Source of the DNA: JAKVBK01 sp022447275
GTDB lineage: Bacteria > Pseudomonadota > Alphaproteobacteria > Rhodobacterales > Rhodobacteraceae
DNA: 64,000 bases
Assembly: GCA_047125605.1 (NCBI GenBank)
Contig: CP138932.1
Location: forward strand, 186,001-250,000
Direction: 5' to 3'
Below the pieces are notes generated by a model. That model saw only the letters and a program-made list of their open reading frames with translations. It had not been told where the DNA came from and did not search any database. Position numbers and translations under genes: made by a program. Below, piece by piece: positions 7,881 through 17,123 of this stretch. Numbering within the stretch: the stretch's first letter is position 1; each line of letters starts with the position of its first letter.

Positions 7881-10243
7881 GGTCGCGCTCCCCGCGCCCG
7901 CGCAACCGCTGCCAAAATCCGCTCCGGCGTGGCGGGCGCATCCAGCGCGGGATAGCAAGGTCCACAGGCCGCACAGGCATCAGACAGCGCCAAAAGGGCG
8001 GAAATCCCCAGCATCAAAGGCGGCTCTCCAACGGCCTTCGAGCGATAGATCGTGTCCGCGGCATTTGGCGTATCGTACAGCGACACGTTGAAGATGTCAG
8101 GCGTGTCCGAGGCCGCCGGGATCTTGTACGTGGAGGGCGCATGGGTGCGCAAACGCCCGGTCTGATCCCAAACCAGCTCTTCCATGGTCAGCCAACCGGC
8201 CCCTTGCACATAGCCCCCTTCAACCTGGCCGATGTCCAAGGCCGGGTTCAGTGATGCCCCCGCATCATGCAAGATATCTGCCCGCAGAATGCGGTTTTCA
8301 CCGGTCAGGGTATCAATCGCTACTTCCGTCACAGCAGCCCCGTAGGCGAAATAGTAAAACGGTCTGCCCGTGCCGCGGATGCGATCCCAGACAATATCAG
8401 GCGTCTTGTAAAACCCCGTGGCAGACAGGCTGACCCGGCCCATCCAGGCTTCCTTCGCGGCTTGGGCAAAAGGCATCTCCAGCCCGCCAACCCGGACCAT
8501 CCCATCGGCAAAAACAATGTCGGTGGGGTCAGACTGCGTCCGCTCGGCCAGAAAGACGGCGATCCTGTCCCGAATCGTGTCGCAGGCCGCCCGCACTGCC
8601 ATGCCATTCAGATCAGAGCCGGACGAGGCCGCCGTGGCGGAGGTATTCGGAACCTTGGCCGTATCCGTGGCCGTGATTTTCACCGCCTCCAGCCCAACGC
8701 CAAACCGGCTGGCGGCAACCTGTGCCACCTTCTGGAACAGGCCTTGACCCATTTCCGTGCCGCCATGGTTGAGATGGATAGAGCCATCCTGATACACATG
8801 CACCAGCGCACCGGCCTGGTTCAGATGCGTGAGCGTGAAGGAAATGCCGAATTTCACAGGGCTCAGCGCCAAGCCCTTCTTGATCACAGCATTCTGCGCG
8901 TTGAATGCGGCAACGGCCTGTCGCCGCTCTGCATAGGCACTGCTGCTCTCAAGACGCGCGACCAGATCGGTTAGGATGAAATCCGTCACTTCCATCCCAT
9001 AGGGCGTGCGCGTCCCATTGTAGATCGCCTTGGCGGAAATACTCTGGGGGGAGGCGGCTGCGCCGCCGGGGGGCAAGGCCCCCTGATCTGAGCGATCCGC
9101 TGGTGCGCCGTAGAAATTGCACTTGCGCACGGCTGTTCCATCGCGGCCTACAACATGGGCGACATGATCCAGCACCCGCTCGATCCCAACCATGCCCTGT
9201 GGTCCGCCAAACCCGCGAAATGCCGTGGCCGATTGGGTGTTGGTTTTCAACCGGTGCGACGTGATGCGCACATGTTCCAGCCAATACGCATTATCCGCAT
9301 GCAACATGGCGCGGTCAGCCACGGGCAGGGACAAATCCATCGACCAGCCACAGCGACAAAACTGCTCGAACACCAAAGCGCTGATCTTGCCCTGGGCATC
9401 ATGGCCCACCTTGTAGGCAATGCGGAAGTCATGCCGCTTGCCCGTGATCGTGAAATCATCATCACGGTCATAGCGCATCTTGGCCGGGCGATCGGTCATC
9501 TGGGCCACCACGGCACAGGCAATAGCAAGGGCGTTGCCCTGGCTTTCCTTACCCCCAAAGCCCCCGCCCATGCGGCGCACTTCAACGCGCACGCCGTGCA
9601 TAGGCACGCCAAGCGCATCCGCCACTTTGTGCTGGATCTCGGTAGGATGCTGGGAGGAGGAGTGCACGATCATGTCGCCCCCCTCTTGTGGCAAGGCCAG
9701 AGCGGCCTGGCTTTCCAGGTAGAAATGCTCCTGGCCGCCGATTTCGATCTCCCCTTCTGTCACGATCTCTGCCGTGGCCAGTTCCGCATCCGGATCACCG
9801 CGCCCGTAGATACGCGGGCCGTCCTCGAACCGACTGTTTGCGGCCAGCGCATCAGAGATGCTCAGGATGGCAGGCAGGGGGCTGATGTCGATCTGCGCCA
9901 GCGCAGCGGCCTTTCGCGCTGCCAGATGGCTGTCTGCTGCGACCAGAAAAATTGGCTGACCGGCATAGTGCACCTCGTCTTCCGCCAATAGGGGTTCGTC
10001 ATGTGCGGAGGGTGAGCAATCCGCAGGGCGGACGAGGTCTGCGGCGGTCAACACAAGCGCTACCCCAGGGGCCGCGCGCACCGCCGCGAGATCCACATGA
10101 GTCAGGCGGCCCCGGGCGACGGGTGACAGCCCAAAGGCCAGATGCAGACAGCCTGCGGGTACCGGGATGTCGTCAATGTAGCGGGCCGTGCCAGTGACAT
10201 GCAGGCGGGCGGCATCGTGGGGCAGAGGCTTTGCAACGCTCAT
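7877..10243 (-). CDS. xdhB: Xanthine dehydrogenase, molybdopterin-binding subunit
   Basis: A 788-residue large subunit that oxidises hypoxanthine and xanthine at the Moco centre and passes electrons to XdhA. The N-terminal domain GTARYIDDIPVP leads into the Moco-binding half with RRMGGGFGGKES and AFRGFGGPQGM. The C-terminal SKAVGEPPLMLG contains the Glu that acts as general base in characterised enzymes. Between NFYGAP and TPYGMEV lies a segment (about residues 382-407) encoded by a two-hairpin GC-rich element that also occurs in a non-coding place at 18732-18790; see the repeat feature and findings. The gene has 4-base overlaps with both xdhA and xdhC. Confidence 0.95.
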   Translation of the reverse strand: MSVAKPLPHDAARLHVTGTARYIDDIPVPAGCLHLAFGLSPVARGRLTHVDLAAVRAAPGVALVLTAADLVRPADCSPSAHDEPLLAEDEVHYAGQPIFLVAADSHLAARKAAALAQIDISPLPAILSISDALAANSRFEDGPRIYGRGDPDAELATAEIVTEGEIEIGGQEHFYLESQAALALPQEGGDMIVHSSSQHPTEIQHKVADALGVPMHGVRVEVRRMGGGFGGKESQGNALAIACAVVAQMTDRPAKMRYDRDDDFTITGKRHDFRIAYKVGHDAQGKISALVFEQFCRCGWSMDLSLPVADRAMLHADNAYWLEHVRITSHRLKTNTQSATAFRGFGGPQGMVGIERVLDHVAHVVGRDGTAVRKCNFYGAPADRSDQGALPPGGAAASPQSISAKAIYNGTRTPYGMEVTDFILTDLVARLESSSAYAERRQAVAAFNAQNAVIKKGLALSPVKFGISFTLTHLNQAGALVHVYQDGSIHLNHGGTEMGQGLFQKVAQVAASRFGVGLEAVKITATDTAKVPNTSATAASSGSDLNGMAVRAACDTIRDRIAVFLAERTQSDPTDIVFADGMVRVGGLEMPFAQAAKEAWMGRVSLSATGFYKTPDIVWDRIRGTGRPFYYFAYGAAVTEVAIDTLTGENRILRADILHDAGASLNPALDIGQVEGGYVQGAGWLTMEELVWDQTGRLRTHAPSTYKIPAASDTPDIFNVSLYDTPNAADTIYRSKAVGEPPLMLGISALLALSDACAACGPCYPALDAPATPERILAAVARARGARP
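9029..9088 (-). repeat. Two-hairpin palindromic repeat inside xdhB (copy B)
   Basis: Read on the plus strand: GGAAATACTCTGGGGGGAGG, then hairpin 1 (GGCGGC, loop TGC, GCCGCC; 9053-9067), then directly hairpin 2 (GGGGGC, loop AAG, GCCCCC; 9069-9083). Copy A at 18732-18790 has the same order, the same GAAATAC-type left end and the same spacing. Its hairpin 1 has a different stem sequence but keeps the base pairing. Here the element is read in frame and encodes a Gly/Pro/Ala-rich insert. Confidence 0.6.
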
Positions 10244-11622
10244 GACTGCACCGCACGGACCGACGTGGTCGCACCCTGACTGTCATGCCAGCAACGCAGC
10301 AACATGTTGCGGGCCGCCTGCATCCGATATTCGGCTGAAGCCCGCATATCTGAGAGCGGGGTGAAGTCCTGCTCAAGTGCGGCCATGGCCGCGGTGATCG
10401 TCGCCTCGCTCCAAGGTGCTCCACACAGCACAGCCTCCGTGTGACGGGCCCGCTTCGGCGTGCCAGCCATCCCACCAAAGGCAATGCGCGCCTTGGTAAC
10501 GTCGCCCGCATGCCGCACGATGTTGAAGGCGCCGCAGACGGCGGAGATGTCCTGATCAAACCGCTTGGACAGTTTGAACACAGACAGGGTGTCCACCTGC
10601 GCTGGGATTGTCACCGCTTCGACAAATTCCCCGGGCTTGCGATCCTGCTTGCCATACTCGAGGAAAAAATCCTCAAGCGGCAAGCTGCGCGTGCCCTCGG
10701 TGCTGCGCAAATGCAAGGTGGCCCCAAGGGCGATCAACGCAGGCGGGCTGTCCCCGATGGGAGAGCCATTGGCAATATTGCCACCGACCGTTGCTGCTTG
10801 TCGTACCTGGATAGAGCCATAGCGGCGCAGCATCTCGCCAAATTGTGGGAAATGAGCGGTCAAGGTTTGGCGAAGGGTTTCGATGTCTGTCATCGCGCCG
10901 ATCCGCCAGCCTTCAGGGCTCTGTGTGATGCCGCGCAAGTCCGTGCAGGCGTGCAGAAAGGCAACCGGGGCAATGTCTTTGAGCCCCTTTGTCGCCCACA
11001 GGCCCACATCGGTAGCGCCTGCCACCAAAGTTCCGTCGGGATGATCAGCACACCACTGGGCGAGCGCTTCGCTGGACGTGGGCAGGGACCATGCGCCGGC
11101 TTCGGCGCTTGTCTGCGGGGGGGCTTTGGGCGGCAAGCTTTCCTGCATCCAGGCCGGAACAGGTGCGGCTTGCGCGGCTTCCGCCGCACGCAGGATGGGC
11201 GCGTAGCCTGTGCAGCGGCACAGGTTGCCAGCCAACTGGTCCTCGTGATCGGTGCGGCCTGCGGTATGCGCTGCGGCCATGGTCGTCACGAATCCTGGTG
11301 TGCAAAAGCCGCACTGGGCGCCGTGGTGGCGGATCATTTCCTGTTGCACCGGGTGCAGGCTGCCATCGGGGCCAGTGAGCCCTTCCACCGTGCGTACGGC
11401 CTTACCTTGAAGTTGCGGCATGAACAGGATGCAGGCATTGAGCGCTTTCTGACCCAAGTCGTCGGTCACGATCACAGAACAGGCGCCGCAATCGCCCTCA
11501 TTGCAGCCTTCCTTGGTACCGGTCAGGTTGCGCGTTTCGCGCAGCCAGTCGAGCAACGTCAATGTCGGGGGGGCATCGGCCACCGTGACAGGTTCGCCAT
11601 TCAGGCGGAACGTAATCTCCAT
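10240..11622 (-). CDS. xdhA: Xanthine dehydrogenase, FAD/2Fe-2S subunit
   Basis: A 460-residue small subunit. It has two [2Fe-2S] clusters (CNEGDCGAC near residue 40; CGFCTPGF and CRCTGY around 105-140). An FAD-binding domain follows (VAGATDVGLWATKG, then GGNIANGSPIGDSPP), and then the CO-dehydrogenase flavoprotein C-terminal domain. It moves electrons from the Moco subunit to NAD+. I take the ATG of MEITFRLNGE as start because Rhodobacter XdhA begins at this point. A GTG 18 bases upstream (11640), with AAGGG four bases before it, is a real alternative. It is the first gene of the xdhABC-transporter operon. Confidence 0.94.
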   Translation of the reverse strand: MEITFRLNGEPVTVADAPPTLTLLDWLRETRNLTGTKEGCNEGDCGACSVIVTDDLGQKALNACILFMPQLQGKAVRTVEGLTGPDGSLHPVQQEMIRHHGAQCGFCTPGFVTTMAAAHTAGRTDHEDQLAGNLCRCTGYAPILRAAEAAQAAPVPAWMQESLPPKAPPQTSAEAGAWSLPTSSEALAQWCADHPDGTLVAGATDVGLWATKGLKDIAPVAFLHACTDLRGITQSPEGWRIGAMTDIETLRQTLTAHFPQFGEMLRRYGSIQVRQAATVGGNIANGSPIGDSPPALIALGATLHLRSTEGTRSLPLEDFFLEYGKQDRKPGEFVEAVTIPAQVDTLSVFKLSKRFDQDISAVCGAFNIVRHAGDVTKARIAFGGMAGTPKRARHTEAVLCGAPWSEATITAAMAALEQDFTPLSDMRASAEYRMQAARNMLLRCWHDSQGATTSVRAVQS

Positions 11623-11947
11623 GCGTTTTAATGCGGCCACGTTACCCTTGGGTTACGGCTTTGCGGGGTGTGGTCGATGTGGCGTAGACCGACCCCTGCC
11701 TTTGCACTGGATGAAAGCGGAAGCGCTTTAGGGGTGCAAGGGCTGTCAGACGGCAAAGCCTCTTGATGCTTAAAAATTAGGCAAACGACGCCACGTCTCG
11801 CCTGTGTAGGCGGGGTTTTGAAGGCGGTGCCTGCCTGTCTGGCCCGCGCGCGGCATAGCACAGATGCAGGAGGGCGCGGGCGTTAACCTTTCGATTGGGT
11901 TGATTTCGGGCTTGTCGTGGATCGCTGGGCGCGCCACCCTCTGCCCC
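11623..11947. other. Intergenic region, divergent xdhA / dnaE
   Basis: About 325 bases between two outward-facing genes, so it must hold the xdhA operon promoter and a dnaE promoter. I see no confident -10/-35 pair, operator or RNA gene. A short GC stem (CGCC/GGCG with TGTGTA loop) followed by GGGGTTTT lies near 11806-11820 but is weak. Confidence 0.4.
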
Positions 11948-14900
11948 ATGAGCACATCCCCCCGATTCATTCACCTGCGCCTGCACACGGAATATTCGTT
12001 GCTGGAAGGCGCAATGCGGTTGAAGAAACTGCCCCAGCAGATCGCCGATCTGAACATGCCTGCCGTGGCCGTGACCGACACCAACAACATGTTCTGCGGG
12101 TTGGAATTTGCTGTCAGTGCTCAGAAGGCTGGCCTGCAGCCGATCATGGGCTGCCAGGTGGATCTGGAATATGTGTCCTCAGGTTTGGGCGAAAAGCCTG
12201 TTCCGCCGGCGCCGATCGTCTTGCTGGCCCAGACGGAGGCCGGCTACGAAAACCTGATGAAGCTCAACAGCTTTCTCTACCTGCGCGAAGATGGCAGCCT
12301 GCCCCATGTTACCCTGAGCGAGCTGGCCGAGCATTCAGACGATGTGATTTGCCTCACAGGGGGGCCGGGTGGCCCCGTTGGGCAGCTGCTCCACAACCAG
12401 CAACGCCCCAAGGCCGAGGCCCTGATGCAGAGCCTTTTCGCGGCTTTCGGCGATCGCCTCTATGTGGAATTGCAGCGCCATCCGGGCGAGGGCGGACCAA
12501 CCGCCGCACAGAGCCGCGTCGAGCAAGGGCATGTGGAAATGGCATATGCGATGGGGCTGCCGCTGGTTGCCACCAACGACGTCTATTTTCCAAAGCCCGG
12601 GATGTATGAGGCCCATGACGCGCTGATCTGCATCGCGGAGAAGGCCTATGTTGATCAGCAGCAACCTCGTCGCCGCCTGACCCCACAGCATTACCTAAAG
12701 TCGCCCGAGGAAATGGCTGCGCTGTTTGCCGATATCCCGGAGGCTTTGGAAAATACGGTCGAGATCGCGCGCCGCTGTGGTTTTGGCACCTATCTGCGCG
12801 ATCCCATCTTGCCGAAATTTGCCGATGATGAGGTGGCGGAACTGCGCCGGATGGCAAATGAAGGGCTGCAGGCCCGCCTCGCCGTGATCCCCCATGCTGA
12901 CAGTGTTGAGGCCTATCAGGAACGTTTAGATTTCGAGCTGGGCATCATCGAAGGCATGGGGTTCCCGGGCTATTTTCTGATCGTTGCTGACTTTATCCAA
13001 TGGGCGAAGGATCACGATATTCCGGTGGGGCCGGGACGGGGGTCTGGTGCGGGCAGCCTTGTGGCCTATGCCCTGACCATTACCGACCTTGATCCCCTGC
13101 GCTATTCGCTGTTGTTCGAGCGGTTTCTCAATCCTGAACGGGTATCGATGCCGGATTTCGACATCGATTTCTGCATGGATCGCCGCGAGGAGGTCATCCA
13201 CTACGTTCAGGAGAAGTACGGCAAGGACAAAGTGGGCCAGATCATCACCTTTGGCGCGCTGCTATCCAAGGCGGCCGTGCGCGATGTTGGGCGGGTGTTG
13301 CAAATGCCGTTTGGGCAGGTCGACAGGCTGTCCAAGCTGATCCCGGTGGAAGGTGTGAAACCGGTGTCGATCGAGAAGGCGCTGGCGACAGAGGAAAAGC
13401 TGCGCGAGGAGGCTAGAAACGAAGAGGTCGTGGACCGTTTGCTGACCTACGGCCAGCAGGTTGAGGGGCTGTTGCGCAATGCGTCCACCCATGCCGCTGG
13501 TGTTGTGATTGGCGACAGGCCCCTCGATGCGCTGGTGCCGCTCTACCGCGATCCGGGCTCGGATATGCCGGCCACGCAGTTCAATATGAAGTGGGTTGAG
13601 CAGGCCGGGCTGGTGAAGTTTGACTTCCTCGGACTGAAGACGCTGACCGTGATCCAGAATGCGATGGATCTGATCTTTGCCTCGGGCAGGCCTCTGCACA
13701 TCGGGGCAGATGGCACCGAACTCTATGTGCCGGCAGAGGGGGCCACAAACCAGATCAACGCCATTCCTCTTGATGACGAAGCCACCTACAAGCTCTATGC
13801 CTCTGCCAAGACGGTGGCGGTGTTCCAGGTGGAAAGCTCGGGCATGATGGATGCGTTGCGGCGCATGAAGCCCACCTGCATCGAAGATATCGTGGCGCTT
13901 GTGGCCCTGTACCGTCCCGGGCCAATGGAGAACATTCCGAAATATTGCGAGGTCAAGAACGGGCTGAGCGAGCGCGACACGCTGCACCCTTCGATTGATC
14001 ATATTCTCGACGAAACCCAGGGCATTATCGTCTATCAGGAACAGGTGATGCAGATCGCCCAGGAAATGGCTGGATACAGCCTTGGCGGAGCGGACCTGCT
14101 GCGCCGCGCCATGGGTAAGAAAATCCAGGAAGCCATGGATGCGGAGCGCCCGAAATTCCTCAAGGGCGCGGCAGAAAACAACGTGGATGAGAAGAAGGCG
14201 CTGGAAGTCTGGCACTTGCTCGACAAGTTCGCCAATTACGGCTTCAACAAGTCTCATGCTGCGGCCTATGCGGTGGTCAGCTACCAGACGGCGTGGCTGA
14301 AGGCCAATCACCCGGTGGCCTTCATGGCCGGTGTGATGAACTGCGATATCCACCTCACCGAAAAGCTGGCGATCTATGCCGAAGAGGTGCGGCGCGGCAT
14401 GGGGCTTGAGATCGTTGCGCCTTGCGTGAATGCCTCGGATGCGCGCTTTACGGTGGCTGACGGCAAGGTGGTCTATGCGCTGGGCGCGCTCAAGAATGTG
14501 GGCCCTGAGGCGATGAAGCTGATCGTGCAGGCCCGCGAGGAGGGGGGCGTTTTTGCCACTGTCTATGACATGGCCCGCCGGGTGGACATGAAGCGGATCG
14601 GCAAGCGCCCGCTTGAGATGCTGGCCCGCGCCGGTGCGTTTGACAGCCTCGACAGGAACCGCCGCCGGGTGCTTGAAAGCCTCGATGCGCTGGTGAACTA
14701 CTCCGCTGCGGTGCACGATCAGAAAAACTCGGCGCAGGTCTCGCTGTTTGGGGAAGCAGGCGATGACCTGCCAGAGCCCCGTCTGGCCATGGTCGAGGAT
14801 TGGATGCCCAATGAGCGTCTCGCCGAGGAGCACAAGGCGATCGGCTTCTATTTGTCGGGCCATCCGCTGGATGATTTTGCAGGCCCCCTGAAACGGCAGG

Positions 14901-15454
14901 GCTGTCTCACGCTGGCCGGGTTGCAGGAGAAGGCCGAGCGCGACGGGGCTGCCGTGGGCCGTGTCGGTGTGATTGTCTCCGGTCTGCAGGAGCGGAAATC
15001 AGGCCGGGGGACGCGGTTTTTCCGCCTCACGATCAGCGATCCGACCCTGCAGGTACCGGGGATTGCGCTGTTTGCAGATGATTTCGACAAGTGCCGCGCG
15101 GTGTTCGAGCAGTCTGACAAGGTGATCATCACGCTTGAGGCGCGCTTCAATGAAGGCCAGTTCGACCCGGTTGCCCGTTCAGTTGCACCGATGGAGAACA
15201 TGGTTGCCCAAAGCGGCGGGTTGGACCTGCGCGTGCTGCTCGATCAGGCACCGGCGGTGAGCCATGTGAAAGGGCTGTTGGAGCGGGTTGCCTCGGAAGC
15301 CGGCGCAAAGGGTCAGGCCAATGTGAAACTGTGCCTTCTCACACCTGAGGGGGGAGAGATTGATGTTGATCTTGGCGAAACCTTCCCGGTCACACCTCAG
15401 GTGCGATCGGCTTTGAAATCCCTGTCAGGCGTGGTGGCCGTGGAGGACGGATAG
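11948..15454 (+). CDS. dnaE: DNA polymerase III alpha subunit
   Basis: The replicative polymerase catalytic subunit, 1168 residues, as expected for DnaE1. The start chosen gives MSTSPRFIHLRLHTEYSLLE, which opens the PHP domain; the frame runs further upstream but only into intergenic sequence. The C-family polymerase core shows VGPGRGSGAGSLVAYAL and the acidic palm motif PDFDIDFCMDRREEVIHYV, with catalytic aspartates. Further on are NASTHAAGVVI, FQVESSGMMDALRRMKP, and FNKSHAAAYAVVSYQTAWLK. A C-terminal OB-fold follows (residues about 1000-1090). No good ribosome site is visible, and it is transcribed alone. A 533-codon open frame on the opposite strand is a shadow. Confidence 0.97.
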   Translation: MSTSPRFIHLRLHTEYSLLEGAMRLKKLPQQIADLNMPAVAVTDTNNMFCGLEFAVSAQKAGLQPIMGCQVDLEYVSSGLGEKPVPPAPIVLLAQTEAGYENLMKLNSFLYLREDGSLPHVTLSELAEHSDDVICLTGGPGGPVGQLLHNQQRPKAEALMQSLFAAFGDRLYVELQRHPGEGGPTAAQSRVEQGHVEMAYAMGLPLVATNDVYFPKPGMYEAHDALICIAEKAYVDQQQPRRRLTPQHYLKSPEEMAALFADIPEALENTVEIARRCGFGTYLRDPILPKFADDEVAELRRMANEGLQARLAVIPHADSVEAYQERLDFELGIIEGMGFPGYFLIVADFIQWAKDHDIPVGPGRGSGAGSLVAYALTITDLDPLRYSLLFERFLNPERVSMPDFDIDFCMDRREEVIHYVQEKYGKDKVGQIITFGALLSKAAVRDVGRVLQMPFGQVDRLSKLIPVEGVKPVSIEKALATEEKLREEARNEEVVDRLLTYGQQVEGLLRNASTHAAGVVIGDRPLDALVPLYRDPGSDMPATQFNMKWVEQAGLVKFDFLGLKTLTVIQNAMDLIFASGRPLHIGADGTELYVPAEGATNQINAIPLDDEATYKLYASAKTVAVFQVESSGMMDALRRMKPTCIEDIVALVALYRPGPMENIPKYCEVKNGLSERDTLHPSIDHILDETQGIIVYQEQVMQIAQEMAGYSLGGADLLRRAMGKKIQEAMDAERPKFLKGAAENNVDEKKALEVWHLLDKFANYGFNKSHAAAYAVVSYQTAWLKANHPVAFMAGVMNCDIHLTEKLAIYAEEVRRGMGLEIVAPCVNASDARFTVADGKVVYALGALKNVGPEAMKLIVQAREEGGVFATVYDMARRVDMKRIGKRPLEMLARAGAFDSLDRNRRRVLESLDALVNYSAAVHDQKNSAQVSLFGEAGDDLPEPRLAMVEDWMPNERLAEEHKAIGFYLSGHPLDDFAGPLKRQGCLTLAGLQEKAERDGAAVGRVGVIVSGLQERKSGRGTRFFRLTISDPTLQVPGIALFADDFDKCRAVFEQSDKVIITLEARFNEGQFDPVARSVAPMENMVAQSGGLDLRVLLDQAPAVSHVKGLLERVASEAGAKGQANVKLCLLTPEGGEIDVDLGETFPVTPQVRSALKSLSGVVAVEDG

Positions 15455-15531
15455 GCCCGCACGGCCGTGGGGCGGCTGCTGACATCTGTAGCTGTGCCTC
15501 CCTTGCGCCCGGCGCTGGACAGGCGACCTGA

Positions 15532-16551
15532 TTATTCGCAGATCCCTTGCAGGGCCAGCCAGTCTCTGTCGCGCAGCAGGCGTCGTGATTGATCTGGCCG
15601 AACGGAGTCTGCCTCAATCAGGCCGAGGGTCGTCTCTCCTGTAATGTCCAAGGCGAAAGCATAGGGGCGCGCGGTGATACCCGCCTCGGCAAACCGTTGC
15701 AGCAAAGCCGCCTCCTGCACCGGAGCCGGGGGCGTGCGCATCAGCGTTTCTGCGTGACTGCGCAACAGGTCGGGCGGCAATTGGCCGGTGGTCAGAAGCT
15801 GCAGCACGGCGAGGCTCCCGGCTTCTTCCAGAAGGGCGCGCAGGGGGGGAATATCCTCTTTGCGCACCTGTGCGGCCAGCAGATGTCCTGCAGCAACCTC
15901 AGCGGTGTCAAATTCTTCGACCATGCGGCGTTCCAGCAAGAACCAGCCGCCCGGCAGGGTGAGCACATGGCCCGGCCCCTGGGGCAAAACCTGAAGGCCT
16001 TTACCCTCAAGGCCGGGCAATTCTTCTTGGAGCATCTGCAGCGCCACATCTCCCTCGGGCGATGTGCAGCCCGCCCCAGCCACCCGGTGCAAAGCTTGCA
16101 AGACACCGGCCCCGATCTCGGCACGGGCGGCATCGGGCAGCGTGCGTTCCGCATGGCGCACAAGAGCGTTTGGGCCGAAGGCGAATACCCCAACCGCGAC
16201 CGCCAAGACCAACAGCGCAGCGATCGTGCGGCGCAGGCGTCCGCCCCGCGGCGTGCCCCGCAGCACCGCTTTGCGCACAGTCTCTAATGCGGCGATCATG
16301 TCCGGATCTTCGATTTCCAGCAGCTCCGCGGCCGCCGCTGACGGCGCGAAAAGCGCAGGCCTCTCGCCCGGGTTGACCCGCACGACGGCTGCCAGCGACC
16401 AGTGCGACAGGGGATGGTCCCGTTGGTCAGAGATCACCAGTGTCGCCGCACCAAAGGACACCAAAACATTGACCTTGCGCCCGCCAGGTTCAGGCGTCCA
16501 GACACCGAGGCTTTCCAGCCGTGTATACTGAGAGAGCGCCGTCTTGCTCAC
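15532..16551 (-). CDS. Membrane protein resembling an M48 peptidase without its HExxH motif
   Basis: A 339-residue protein of unassigned function. I chose GTG 16551 (product begins with SKTALSQYTRLES) because AGGA lies 8 bases upstream; the longer frame adds a low-complexity leader. Residues about 1-110 form a soluble N-terminal domain, and about 125-145 one transmembrane helix (TIAALLVLAVAVGVFAFG). The C-terminal domain follows the layout of M48-type metallopeptidases: CTSPEGDVALQMLQEEL, then LTLPGGWFLLERRMVEE where active enzymes have NAFALPGG, then EVAAGHLLAAQ where they have AHELGHV. The zinc-binding HExxH is absent, so it would be a pseudopeptidase if the relation is right (inference). 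It is convergent with dnaE. Confidence 0.8.
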   Translation of the reverse strand: MSKTALSQYTRLESLGVWTPEPGGRKVNVLVSFGAATLVISDQRDHPLSHWSLAAVVRVNPGERPALFAPSAAAAELLEIEDPDMIAALETVRKAVLRGTPRGGRLRRTIAALLVLAVAVGVFAFGPNALVRHAERTLPDAARAEIGAGVLQALHRVAGAGCTSPEGDVALQMLQEELPGLEGKGLQVLPQGPGHVLTLPGGWFLLERRMVEEFDTAEVAAGHLLAAQVRKEDIPPLRALLEEAGSLAVLQLLTTGQLPPDLLRSHAETLMRTPPAPVQEAALLQRFAEAGITARPYAFALDITGETTLGLIEADSVRPDQSRRLLRDRDWLALQGICE

Positions 16552-17123
16552 CGGGGTGATCCTGCCTGTCTGCCCGTTTGCCCAATCGCATGCAGGACTG
16601 CCTGCCCACCTGCCGCGCCAAACTACGCCCTTGCCACGGCAGGGGCAAACGGCAAAAGGCGCGCCAGGATGTAAATGGCAAACCAAAGTGCGCAAAGGCC
16701 CAGCCCAAAACGGTCATCCATGGGTTGATGGCGCGTGCCGCGCTCACCGCCCCATTGTCGCCGCCTCAAGCCTTTGCAATTTCAGTCCCTGGTAAACCGG
16801 TGTTTTTCGCCCTGGTGGACGCGTTCTCTCGTGCCGCCCAAAGTCATTCTTTCGCGCTTCAAAGCGACGCAACGTCAATAAGATAACGCTGTCTTGCTCA
16901 ACCGCGCGCAAGGCCGCCACTTGCCGCAACAGGCTCGCGGACCATGTCACAGTAAAGTGAGCGAACGCTTGAAAGCCGTCACGGCAGTTTGACGCCGCCT
17001 CTTTGCCCTTTGTGTTGCATCGGAGCCGTCCTATCGTGATGAAGAAGGGCATGCATTCTCGTGCCGGTGCCAGAGTACCGCGCCGCAGATGCGCTGACAT
17101 GACTGCAGCAAAGGAGGTCACCC
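16552..17123. other. Intergenic region, divergent M48-like gene / Do protease
   Basis: About 570 bases between two outward-facing genes, with only one weak small ORF (16623-16721). A possible promoter for the protease is TTGTGT (17010-17015), 16 bases, TATCGT (17032-17037). No RNA gene or strong inverted repeat seen. Confidence 0.35.
16623..16721 (-). CDS. Possible 32-residue single-helix membrane peptide
   Basis: An ATG to TAG frame in the leader of the preceding gene. It encodes MDDRFGLGLC, then a continuous hydrophobic stretch (ALWFAIYILARLLPFA) and a short Ala/Arg tail. It looks like a small membrane protein, but no ribosome site precedes the ATG and the length is within chance. It ends 71 bases before the GTG of the M48-like gene on the same strand. 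Confidence 0.25.
   Translation of the reverse strand: MDDRFGLGLCALWFAIYILARLLPFAPAVARA

Noticed and set aside
13262..14863. 533-codon open frame antisense to dnaE
   Set aside because: Product is His/Arg-rich with no domain, and it lies entirely opposite conserved polymerase sequence; a GC-codon shadow.
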